Part shown: positions 36,501-46,730 of the stretch, piece after piece | Numbering within the stretch: position 1 is the stretch's first letter | Layout of the letters: each line of letters opens with the position of its first letter | Source: Cryptomeria japonica | Taxonomy: Eukaryota; Streptophyta; Pinopsida; Cupressales; Cupressaceae | Direction: 5' to 3' | Length of the DNA: 64,000 nt | Assembly (NCBI RefSeq): GCF_030272615.1 | Contig: NC_081415.1 | Location: 232,693,303 to 232,757,302 of the forward strand | Notes under the pieces: model-generated | The model's database searches: none | What the model was told of the DNA's origin: nothing | The model's input: only the letters and a program-made list of their open reading frames with translations | Position numbers and translations under genes: made by a program

Positions 36501-36972
36501 TGCAAAGAGGATAGATCGTAGCTACTTGGTTGGAGACAGAGTTTTCTTGAGAGTGCGACCGCATAAGAGTCCAATCCGTTACGGAAAGGGTTCTAAGCTC
36601 GCACCTCGCTTTGTAGGACCTTTTGAGATTCTGGAGAGGATAGGCCCAGTTGCCTACCGTTTAGCTTTGCCACCTAGCCTGTCACGCATCCACGATGTGT
36701 TTCATGTTTCAGTTTTGAGAAAATATATCTATGATGAGTCTCACATTTTAGATTGGGATGCCTTGCAGGTGGAGTCGGACGGGCAGCTAGCTTTGGAGCC
36801 CATTCGCATTTTGGCACGCCGAACATTGGTCCTTCGAGGTTGAGAGCTGGACCAGGTTAGGGTCCAGTGGGATTGTTATGATGAGGTTACGGCTTCATGG
36901 GAGGACGCAACACGTATGAGATCAGAGTACCCTCACCTCTTTGATGAACTCCAAGAGGAAGTTCATGCCTAG
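33561..36972 (+). pseudogene. F pol (protease, RT, RNase H, integrase, chromodomain-like tail)
   Basis: The frame continues from gag. Protease has [11 protein letters not shown] (33679 on). RT runs about 34200-34900: [34 protein letters not shown] and the catalytic FLDD at 34691-34702. RNase H follows ([13 protein letters not shown], 35130 on) and is broken by a one-base deletion at about 35256-35263. Integrase has an HHCC region (HRAPYATHPGVKKLHADLRQ, CLECQRVK), a DDE core (SMDFIIGLP with D at 35911, ISDRDSLF, ETDGQTERVN) and a tail with GPFEILERIG. A TGA at 36841-36843, likely from CGA, cuts off the last part, VRVQWDCYDEVTASWEDATR, which resembles a degenerate chromodomain. The natural stop is TAG at 36970-36972. 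One frameshift and one stop in pol keep it inactive. Confidence 0.93.
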
Positions 36973-36982
36973 AGGGGGAGGA
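36971..36982 (+). other. Polypurine tract of F
   Basis: AGAGGGGGAGGA directly before the LTR start TGTGAGGCC at 36983. Confidence 0.9.
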
Positions 36983-39456
36983 TGTGAGGCCTCACCTCGA
37001 CTCAGTCTGACATTCAGTGGATTTTATATTTAGACTATTATGGATACTTTATTTTGATGCATTTTGAGACTTAGAACTTATATGATTTCAGGATTTGGAT
37101 AACATTGTTATGAATGGATGATTTACTTACATGCTTTATGAGATAGAACACTACATGATTGTTAGATAGGATGATATTGCAATGATAGATGTCGTTATTG
37201 AATTTGCAAGACTTTACTCTGAATATAGAACTATGATGTATGTTTAGTTTATGTGAATTGGGATGAAATTGATTATGTGAAATTGCTTGATAAAAGATGT
37301 ATTCAATCTGTGCATATGAAAATTGTATGCAAGTAATGATGTGTATTGTTATATTATTGAATTATATTATATATGGATATTTGGAGGTACTAATATGTAA
37401 ATTGAGATGCGCAGGAAATTTACCATGTGATCATGAAAAATTACGGAGAATCAAACCTAGACTTATGTATGTTCGTAAGCCAGGGTTTGTCTATTTGGAG
37501 AGACAACACCTCGTTTGTGTTGTATTTTATTCGTAACAGTATATGTTGCATGAGTGTTAAGTGTTATTTAAATTTATTGTGTAAAAACCACAAGAGACAA
37601 TTTCATGTTTTATTTTTGTAAAAGTGTTTTATTTGTGTCACTTGACACATGTGGATTTAAATTTAAATGTTTTATTTGTGTCTCTTAGTGGGAAAGTGTT
37701 TAATTATAGTTTTTCTTTAATAAAATAATGTGTGGTCATAAATACTTTGGGAATATAATATTTGGGGTGGTCAACTTATGTTTGACCCGAAAATAAACTT
37801 CAGAGGGGTTTAAAATGGGTTAAATGAACACCTAGGGGTAGTTTAATAGGGTTTCCTAAAGCCCATAAGGTATACCTAGGGGTTAGGGGTAATTTTAGGC
37901 AAGTTTCTACTTTATAATGATCTTTTTAACGCTTTAAAAATTGGTTTTTTTGAGTTGAGCGAAAATTGAAAATTAGAAGTTAAATCTAATCAAGATTTTT
38001 CCTTTTGGAATGAGAGTCTTTTTGCATTTTTTGCTTTCTTTCCTTTTTGGTTTTTAGAAAGTTGTGAGAACTCAGAAAGTGAGCTTCTTAAGCAAGATTT
38101 TTGAGAATTGGAGGGTAATCACCCACTCTCCATTTTTTGAGACAGAAGAAAATTGAAAAGAAAATAATGTTATGGAATAGAAAAATGGATTAAGGGTAGA
38201 AGGAAAAAGATTTGTGGATTGGGCAGCTCTTCATCAAATATCATAATACCTTTGGGCAGATTAAGGTTGGTTTCAGTTATTCTTTTTAATGTCTTCTTCT
38301 TGTTTATGTCTGGAAGTTTGTTGGTGTAAGAAATCTGTGTTCTTGAAAGTTTATGTTAGAAAATCTTTTGGTATTTTTGCATTATGATTTGTTTGTGTTT
38401 TGGGAGTTTTCTCAAGACCTCTTACTCTTGGGAGAGAAGAGGATCTTGAGGGTGGTAGCAGTGACAACCCTCGAGTGAGAGACTCTCTTTTGAGAGCGAT
38501 CACAAGGGATCTTTGTGTGACCCTTGCTGCATGGCCTGTTTGTGCAATGGGGGTCATAAGGAGGGATATAAGGCTAGAATGTCTTTGGGGGGCATAAGGA
38601 ATAAGGGGTTGAGATTCTTGATATTATTATTGTGCCATGAGGTGGCTTCTTGTTTATTTCATACTTGCAGTTCTCCTCAGGGTATTGGTCCACTACCACC
38701 CTTTGAAAATGTTCATCACCAAAGTGTGGTGCTGTGAAAGCCAAGTTGGGAATGTGTCTGGAATATCTGTATGCATTGCTTTCTATGTGTTTGTCTGTTT
38801 GTTACCCGTCTAGGAATTGGTTCTCCGAGCTCGGGGGTGGCTACCAGTTAGCCTAGGCTGGGAGGTGAGCACTCCGTGGTCATATTTGTGTTTTATCTAT
38901 TATGCAGGAAAGTCAAGAGAAAGAGAATAGGATCCATGAAAAAGATACAGAAGATTATTATTGAAGATACTTAAATCCAGTTGCAGATATTTGTTTAAAT
39001 TTGTTATAGAAGTATGTCTCATTCATAGAAAGGAGAAGCAAGTTGTAATTATTGAAAATAGACTTGAAGTTTTATTGTTGTGGCTATTCAAAGAAACATC
39101 CTGTAAATTGGTAGAATATCTTAGAGCTGTTAAAGAAAAAAAAAGAAAAGCTTGTTTTATTTCTACTTCTGGTTTTTAGTAAAAGAAAAGTTATTTTGAG
39201 TTGCATGCAAAAGCTTCTTTGTATTATGGAAAAAAAAAAAGAATAGATTTCATTTAAATTTTATCTATATTTTACTTGTGGCAAAATAGGAGTTTATTTA
39301 TGCTGAAAGATCTTAAGTATTTTAAAGAAAAAAGATGTTTTATGTAAATATTTTATTTGAGGAAAAATCAATGAATCTTTTTATTCTAGTGAGTATATTG
39401 TATTTCTTAAAATGTATTTCTAAATTGTATTTTTAGTTAGTGTTGATTAAAGAGCT

Positions 39457-39460
<4 letters not shown>

Positions 39461-39500
<40 letters not shown>
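39461..39500. repeat. (AT)20 microsatellite
   Basis: Twenty AT units in the F LTR. Confidence 0.97.
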
Positions 39501-39502
<2 letters not shown>

Positions 39503-39609
39503 CTGAAATAACTTAATGCTTTTCCCTTTGTTATATTAGTTTAAAATTTTTGCATGTAAATCTCTTATATATATTGAAATATTTTCACCCTTTTTAACTA
39601 TGATTATAA

Positions 39610-39612
39610 ATT

Positions 39613-39662
<50 letters not shown>

Positions 39663-39668
39663 TATATT

Positions 39669-39699
<31 letters not shown>
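39610..39699. repeat. AT-rich microsatellite block
   Basis: TA repeats with TATAAATATA and TATTTATA interruptions, just left of the hairpin array. Confidence 0.95.
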
Positions 39700-39756
39700 C
39701 TTATATTTAAAAAAAAAAATATTAAATTAAAAAAAAAAATAAGGGGAATTGTTTTT

Positions 39757-39972
39757 GGGTCCACGTGGACCCCACTGTGTGTACGCACAGTGAGGGCCGC
39801 GCGGCGCCCACTGTGTGCACACACAGTGGAGCCACTTCGGCTCCCACTGTGTGGATACACAGTGGACGGCCGCGCCCGCCACTGTGTGGCCACACAGTGG
39901 GGAGCCGCTAGCGGCGCCCACTGTGTGCACACACAGTGGTGCCGCGGCGCCCACTGTGCGCCCACACAGTGG
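39757..39972. repeat. GC-rich array of six hairpins plus a G-box palindrome
   Basis: A 16-bp perfect palindrome GGGTCCACGTGGACCC (39757-39772), holding the G-box core CACGTG, is followed by six inverted repeats of the form CCACTGTGTG..CACACAGTGG at 39773-39792, 39808-39829, 39844-39865, 39879-39900, 39918-39939 and 39951-39972. The fourth is a perfect 22-bp palindrome; the others have 8 to 10-bp arms around 2-6 bases, the first with one mismatched pair. The period is 33-39 bp. Spacers are GC-rich and partly self-complementary, for example GCCGCTAGCGGC. Both strands have open frames over it, explained by the repeat. Function is unknown. Confidence 0.95.
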
Positions 39973-40248
39973 CGCCACGGCCCTCCCCGCCTCCAACTTC
40001 TGTAACTTGCACAAAAGAAAAAAAACATGGTCGCCTTGGGGTCTTCGGCCCAGCAAAAAATTCTCTGTAAAAAAAAAATAGGTTAAACCCTAGCCCGGGT
40101 GGGGCTAGGGCAGATGGATTTTAAAAAATAATATGATAATTAGATTTGATAATATATATATGAGAAAATAGAACCCTAATTAGGGTTGGGGAAATATGGA
40201 TTAATATTTAGAAAGTTAATGTGCTTTTGAATTAGAATTAAAATATTT

Positions 40249-40250
<2 letters not shown>

Positions 40251-40328
<78 letters not shown>
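40251..40328. repeat. (AT)n microsatellite, about 75 bp
   Basis: Long uninterrupted AT repeat right of the hairpin array, followed by ATGCATGTATGTATATAT. Confidence 0.97.
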
Positions 40329-40330
<2 letters not shown>

Positions 40331-40736
40331 TGTATGTATATATATATAAATTCTGGTCATAATTTGGATGAAGTATTTAATTATAAATATATATATATAA
40401 TTCTGGTTCTAAATTGGAGCAAGTAATAAAGAGAAATTTAAAAATGGTTGGTTAGGCTATATAGTCATATTGGAGATTAAATTAATTTTCTCTCTCCTAT
40501 TCCTTTAGCTTGATTGATTTAATAAACCTAATGACTCGGTATCTCGTGGAGATAAAATTAAACCAGTTAGTTTTCCGCAAATAATATTTAACAATCTATC
40601 GATGCTTGGTTCATCTCAGAACTAGCTCGAATTTAATTATGGAAATTTCAATAACGCTTGTCGTGTGAGAGAACTTGTTAATTAATTAGTATGTTTTTAA
40701 AAAAAAAATTGTTCCGTTTTTGCCCTAAAAATCCTG

Positions 40737-41480
40737 GAAACATCTTTGAGCCTGTGGGTTGCTCAAAGTGAAGGTGAATATCCGAATTATAGGTCGACTT
40801 CTTGTATGATGAATCTCCTACAAATAACTTTATTTCGAGAAAAAGGATAGAAGGAATACTAAAATTAAACCTATCCTACAAGGTGATGCACCAAATATTA
40901 TTTTTGAGACCTGAAACAACCTACAAAATTTGCTCCATTGAGGGCAGTGGGTAATGATCTTTCAAGAAAGCTCTATTTAAGTCTCTAAAGTCAACACAAA
41001 GTCTGAGTTCTCCATTCTTCTTCCTAACATGAACTAGATTGGAGACCCGAGATGTGTGCTTTATGAGAAATATGATGTTTCCTTGGATCAATTTGTTCAA
41101 TTCTGTTTTCATAAGATGCTCAAGTTTTGGATTAAGAGACCTTTATTTCTGCCTCACTCATTTAGCATTCTCTACCAGCTCTATAGTGTGCTGGGATAAA
41201 TGAGGATCAAACCTTTTCAAATCTTCATATTGCCATGCAAATATATCACTGAATTCTTGACAAAGCAAAACAAAAGCATGTTGTTCTTCAGGGGTACATA
41301 CTTTGCCAATCTTCAACAACTTGTCCTTGAAGATCTCAATCAGTTCATAGTGTTCTTCCTTCACAAACAGGTTGCCTTTATCCTTTCTGACCTGATCATG
41401 TGTATTAAAGATTAATTCAAGGGTTACCAAACCCTTCGGTGGCTTGTTAGTTTTTAATTGAAGTATCTAATTTTTATATT
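40737..41480 (-). pseudogene. Gypsy RT N-terminal part and upstream linker, right copy
   Basis: Read right to left: KTNKPPKGLVTLELIFNTHD at the start, EEHYELIEIFKDKLLKIGKV, FSDIFAWQYEDLKRFDPHLS, then RT text with VSNLVHVRKKNGELRLCVDF and DLNRAFLKDHYPLPSMEQIL. This is the linker plus the first RT motifs of an Athila/Tat-like gypsy element. Stops lie between 41112 and 41158, and after MEQIL the frame is lost, where RT should continue with the catalytic YxDD. The first 530 bp repeat the left copy at 31482. The element is older than F. Confidence 0.85.
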
Positions 41481-43290
41481 TCATGCTCAAGGATAACATT
41501 TTAGCTCATCTTTTTGAGTTTTGTAGCAGCAGATTCCTTATTTTTCAATAAAATAGCAACATATTCCTTCTCGATACTTCTTGTGTTATCTAGTGAACGA
41601 ATGATTTTGATGAGTTTCCATGATTTTTATCCTCTAATTTGTCTCATTCAGTTAGCTTTTTGTGTAAAGAGATACATTATAATTGCATGTTTTAGATTGT
41701 GTTAGTTGGTTTTAATAGCTTGAAGTTGTGAAAACTTGTTGTTTTCCTTCAATAAAATGTTAAATCTAGCCCTTTCTAAAAAACATTTATGCATCACATG
41801 TTTAGTTGAGTTGTGAAATTTTCAGGGTTATTTGTTTAGTTTTTTTTCTTCTCAAGCCACAAAAAGAATTGATCTTCCACCTGCCCTGCAGTCTTGCAGC
41901 CATCACCATTAAATGCACATCTACCCTTTTTAGTAACTCACTATATGTGTTTTTTGATTTGACACAACTACCAGGTTTGGTATTCAAATAATTTCACTCA
42001 AGAAAGCCATTTTGAAAAGATGTCTTTTCAAATTAATCTAGTTGATCGCTTCTCATTGATAACTCCAGACACTCTATTTGAATTATAAATTTAGGCAAAA
42101 AAATATGATTGTTATCACCATCATGGTGGTTACACATGCCACATCACTCTAGTGTGGGCACTATCTATCAGGTCTTCATCGCATCTCTCTGTTATACCCC
42201 TTTTGCTACACATCAAAAAGATTGAAGAAACCTCTCTTCGACAATTAGTTCTCACACCGATAATGGTCCTTGACAACACCATGCTCAACATGTCCACGGG
42301 TCAAACTTGATCAATAATCCTATCGAACTATCATAGAGACTTCAAACAACTCACACTAATGAAGGTCCAGCACCATTTCAGCAGCTCGTCTCACACTAAC
42401 TTGCTTGATCAAAGAGACATACAAAATGTCTTATCGACATACAATGTCAATTCGATGAGGTCTTCACTTCTAAAATCGAACAAAATTTTCTAGACTCACT
42501 TCAATATCTCCAAGTCTCCTCAATGAGGATGCACTTCATCGCTTCATTGACTAATCGGTGAGACCTACTCATGTCACCTCGACACCCACTCCATACTCTT
42601 GATCAAAGAGACATTCACATATCACCTCGACGAGCTACCACAACACTTCATCGAAGAGACATTGCCATATCGGTAAGACCCAAATCAATTCTCTACAATA
42701 GCATAGTGTCTCATCGATGCCACTAACTCAGGACACACTCCAAGTTGGATGACAAAAACATGTGAGCTATTGCTCACTTAAACTATATACACTAGTTAAT
42801 ATAAAACCCATAAATTTCAATGATACTGTCAATGTGGGATAAATGGTTAAAACCATTACACGCACATACCTATCCATTTAAATGTTAGATCTGCCTTTTC
42901 TACCATCACGATGGAGATCGATACTTTTGTCTTCTCTGTCCAAATGCAAACTCATACTGTGTTCAATATGCTCTCAGACTATTCGACATAAACACATACA
43001 CATCAATTTTGTTGATTTAGACGACATCATCCCTGCCAAGCTACACTTCATCTCAGAGACACTCAACTTTGTCTATCAACAAGACAATATGTTGACATCA
43101 ATGACAATCCAATGCCAACACTTCTTGTTAATAGGATGTCTTACAATAAAAGAGAAGAAAAGAAAGAGATTCATTAGAAAATGTGCATGTGTCAAAGAAG
43201 ATGAATCTATATCAATTCATACGAATGCATGTCAAAGAAAGATCTAAAATAAGTGAATTTATGCAAGTTGTGACTTCAATATATCCATTA
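41481..43290. other. No gene supported
   Basis: 42130-43113 has LTR-like features: repeated words such as CATCGAAGAGACATT and CATATCGGT, and an end AATGACAATCCAATGCCAACA resembling the 5' end of minus-strand copia LTRs in this window. I could not find a matching start or target duplication. 41481-42120 shows nothing. Confidence 0.35.
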
Positions 43291-43299
43291 GGGTTAAAT

Positions 43300-43625
43300 C
43301 TATTGATTTTACCTTCTCTTTCATGTTTGGCACCCCTCTTGAAGATAAAAGGATTCATACCCAAGTTCGCAGATCCCTATTTTCACTACCAAATAGCTAG
43401 TAAAATTTAGATTGCTAACAAAATCCCCATTGCTATGCAAGTTTACTATTCTTCATGTTGGATGCCACCCAAATGTAGATATGAGAAATTAAATAAAATA
43501 ATTCGCAAATTTGTGTGTTCCAAATGGGATGGTAGTGTTGATTTCATTGCCTTTTCATGGAATCATTTCATTCAATCGAGAGCTAAAGTTGGCCTTGGGC
43601 TTATAGACCCCAAAACCCAAGGAAC
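43300..43625 (+). pseudogene. LINE L, left part (C-terminal to RT core)
   Basis: Plus-strand text reads PKFADPYFHYQIASKI, stop, IANKIPIAMQVYYSSCWMPP, then EKLNKIIRKFVCSKWDGS and WNHFIQSRAKVGLGLIDPKT, a stretch found after the RT core in plant LINE ORF2. Reading stops at the insertion site of element E (target duplication GGAAC) and resumes at 56098. Confidence 0.8.
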
Positions 43626-45202
43626 TGATAACTCAATGATGAACAATAAGTACCAAACCGATAGTAAGAGGGGGGGGGATGAATCAGTACAGGCACAAAA
43701 ACCTTTCCCGATCTGGTTTGACTGCAAACACTGCAAATGTCTAATAGACAGTAACACCGGTTTGAAATAGAGTGCAACCGATAAAGCTAAGAATGACTGT
43801 GACAAGCATTAACCGGTTAATCACTTAGCTTTCCACTCAACTTACTACTACACTTCCATTTCACCTTTATGCATGAATAGGTAATCTATTATCAGAAATA
43901 AATTAACAGCTAGCTCAACATGATTTACCTTCAGACACAAATCACTTAAATCATCACATGAAAAATACTACACGACACACAGATTTTTCACGTGGAAACC
44001 CAACTGGGAAAAACCACGGTGGGGATGAATACCCACAAGCTGCTTTTGAACTCTTTATAAGTCCACTCTGTTAGGAGCCTAGTCCGCTTAAAGATTGTTA
44101 CAACAGGTTTTGCTAGGAACCGATCCTGTCAGAGATCATCCTGTTAAGGGATGGCTAAATACCCAGTTAAGGTTTAAACCCTATTAGAGGTTACCTTGTT
44201 AGAGGATTTCAAGAACTCAATGAGTTTGAGTCACCGTGTTAAAGGATTTATAGCAAGCTGATTAAAGCTACCCGGTTAAGGGATTTTCCAACTGTTGAAG
44301 TGGTTAAAGATCAACAGGTATTACAATGATCTGATAATAGCACTCAATGCCTAATGCAGATCCGCTTAAGTACTTTCCTTCTACACACACACTATGCAAG
44401 AATCAATCCTCTTATCTCATTTGGTCTGGCAAGAATCACGTATCTCTGCACTTAGATACACACACACCATTTGCCAACAACCTCAACATGAAACACAACA
44501 TCGACCTTATAGGAAACAAATAGGTCGGTAGCATAAACCCTAAACCCTAAACATTTGGGTTCAATAATTTAGGCGGTTCAATCCTGGCCATTGAACACTT
44601 TGCATTTGAATGCAACAGTCTTGAACAGATCTTGAGACATTCTCCATCGCTCGTTCTCCACCATTTCATGGAAGCTATAACTCATCACGCATTCTCCACC
44701 ATTTACAGGGACTTCGCACATTCCTGAGGTAGATAGGATCAATCTCCTTCATGTAAGATCCTTTATGCGCACAAGACTGACATGGCACCATGATCTGATT
44801 TTCATTTCAACTCTAACTCATCACACGATGTCATCGGTTGAATCACACAGGCTTGGAACACTTCAACCGAAAACCCCTAAGCTAAGACTACCAACCGGTA
44901 GTCATACCATGTTAAGTCTTCATAGAGAACATTCCATATGCCGATTCACATTTCATCATACCGGTTCTCTTGGACAAACATACCACTTCACCTATTGCTC
45001 AATATATCGATTTATACCACTATACTGGTTCACTTTGCCAACTGTTTAGCTTCAATATTCATGTTCACTTATTTGCACATATACCAGTTCACCACATTGT
45101 ACCAGTTCTCATTTTAGCATATTGTTGGTTCACTCTCCAACATATTGACATCAATGACAACATAATATCATCATGTCAACAGACTCTACACAAATACCAA
45201 CA
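43626..45202 (-). repeat. 3' LTR of E (1577 bp)
   Basis: On the plus strand it starts TGATAACTCAATG and ends AAATACCAACA. It has the same length as the 5' LTR and differs from it at scattered positions. It contains the TTTTTCACGTGGAAACCCAA block (43984-44024) and a cluster of CGGTTCAC-like motifs (44820-45130). Confidence 0.95.
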
Positions 45203-45217
45203 ATCTCCCCCTTTGGC
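45203..45217 (-). other. Polypurine tract of E
   Basis: On the minus strand GCCAAAGGGGGAGAT directly precedes the 3' LTR. Confidence 0.9.
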
Positions 45218-45484
45218 ATTGATGGCAATATACAAAGATCTCTCTTTCTGCATCACATCTTCTCCCCATTGCTGCAGATATCTTCTCCGCTTCACATCTT
45301 CTCCCCCTTTGACAACAATGCCAAAGTGGAGGCACAAGCTATCCTGTTCCACCTATGTTGCTCCCGCTGAGGAGTAGCATCCTTCAACACATCAATCAGG
45401 AATTATTTTTTTTGGACACTGCAATACCTGATTGATGTGGAGTACATACATTTAGTTTACCTCTTGAAGGGGCAGTACCCCTAG

Positions 45485-45859
45485 TGTTGAAATGTGGCGA
45501 CTGATCAGCAAAGTACTGTACACTCAGCATGTATCCTTGTCGGGGTTTTTTTTTGCCATTTTTCATTGATGAAAACCGACATTATAATAAAACCCTAAAA
45601 AGGCCGACTTTGTTTGTTGCCCTAAAAACGCATGTTATAAGCGGCTGGGATGCTTAAGGCATTGTAAGGTTGATGTACTGTTTTTGTTGGATAATACGAA
45701 AGATTGGATGACTGTGTATGGTGGACGTAACCCATTATGGGTGAACCACGTTAAATCTCTATGTTATCTGTGTCCTGTTTTATTTCTTTATCTTTTGTAT
45801 TTAAATCTGCATATAATTGTTACTTCATATTTGCTTCGGATCTGCTTGAAACCCTAGCA
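45485..45859 (+). repeat. 5' LTR of H
   Basis: TG..CA ends; followed at 45862-45873 by TGGTATCAGAGC, the exact initiator tRNA-Met primer-binding sequence. Confidence 0.95.
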
Positions 45860-45861
45860 AT

Positions 45862-45873
45862 TGGTATCAGAGC
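45862..45873 (+). other. Primer-binding site of H
   Basis: TGGTATCAGAGC, two bases after the 5' LTR. Confidence 0.95.
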
Positions 45874-45919
45874 GAGGTTTTCTGTAAATTGGCAGGACTT
45901 TCATATTTGAGTGGGAGCA

Positions 45920-46730
45920 ATGGAGGATTCCAAATTCAAGGTCGAAAAGTTTAACGACCAAAATTATCAGTTATGGAAAATGCAGATGGAGGATTACCTG
46001 TATCAAAAGGATTTGTGGCAGCCATTGGAAGGAAAGGCAAAGAAACCGACCACAATGTCAGATGAAGAGTGGGACATTTTAGATAAAAAGGCACTGGGAT
46101 CCATTCGATTGTGCCTTGCACCATTTGTAGCATTTAATATAACAGAAGCAAAAATGACTGTAGATTTGATGGAGACATTGGCTAAGTTGTATGAGAAACC
46201 CTCGGCTTCAAATAAGGTATTTCTTATGAAGCGTCTATTTAATTTGAAAATGAGTGAGGGAGGATCTGTAGCAGAGCACTTAAATGAATTTAATACAATT
46301 ACCAGTCAATTGTCTTTGGTAAAAATTACTTTTGCAGAAGAGGTTAGGGCTCTCTTGATTTTATGTTCTTTGCCAGAAAGCTGGAATAGCTTGGTTATGG
46401 CTGTAAGTAACTCTGTCTCTAGTAAAAATACTTTGGTATTTGATGATATTGTTGGTGTTATCCTAAGCGAGGAAATGTGAAGGAAAAGCACAGGTGAGAC
46501 TCCAACATCATCGGGTAGTGTTTTGAATGTGGAGAACAGAGGAAGATCAAAGGAAAGAGGAAAAGGCCCTGGGAATGAGAAGTCACGAGGGAAGTCAAAG
46601 AAAGGATGCTCTCAATCTAGAGGAAAGAAAGATTGATGGTACTACGGAAAGCCTGGTCATCTAAAGAAAGACTGTTGGTCTTGGAAAAACAAAGAAGGAG
46701 ACAAAAATGAAAATGACAGTAAGGAAGCTA
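45920..46730 (+). pseudogene. H gag, stop at 46478, zinc knuckle lost
   Basis: The ATG at 45920 starts [20 protein letters not shown], a copia gag N-terminus, and the UBN2-type domain continues to EEM before TGA at 46478-46480 (probably from CGA, as RKS follows). Reading through gives a Lys/Arg/Gly-rich region, then WYYGKPGHLKKDC. In intact relatives this is CX2CX4HX4C; here the first Cys codon is TGA and the second is TAC. The protein would normally coat element RNA. Both changes make it non-functional. Confidence 0.88.

Larger units (their letters stand above)
32012..40736 (+). mobile_element. Tekay/Del-type chromovirus F, circularly permuted appearance
   Basis: Order: a 28-bp LTR end (32012-32039), primer-binding site, gag-pol in one frame, polypurine tract, then an LTR of about 3.75 kb (36983-40736) that lacks its end. 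The 5' LTR is gone except for those 28 bp; the 3' LTR lacks the matching terminal piece. Together they make about one whole LTR. 530-bp direct copies of a gypsy RT segment flank the element in place of a 5-bp target duplication. Lineage is inferred from the pol text and the chromodomain-like C-terminus. Confidence 0.85.
36983..40736 (+). repeat. Long LTR of F, lacking its 3' terminus
   Basis: It starts TGTGAGGCCTCACC after the polypurine tract and runs about 3.75 kb without coding text, a normal length for Tekay/Del LTRs. It ends near AAAAATCCTG, where the 530-bp gypsy copy starts, and does not reach a GGGCATGACA end. It contains (AT)n tracts and the hairpin array. Small open frames inside are chance. 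Confidence 0.85.

Noticed and set aside
39612-40081. Overlapping open frames on both strands with Cys/His/Trp repeats resembling metal-binding modules
   Set aside because: The period comes from the hairpin array; the flanks are AT repeats and there is no conserved domain.
44765-45377. His/Ser-rich frames in the E LTR, repeated at 55610-56164
   Set aside because: Present in both LTRs, without domain; they come from the CGGTTCAC motif cluster.
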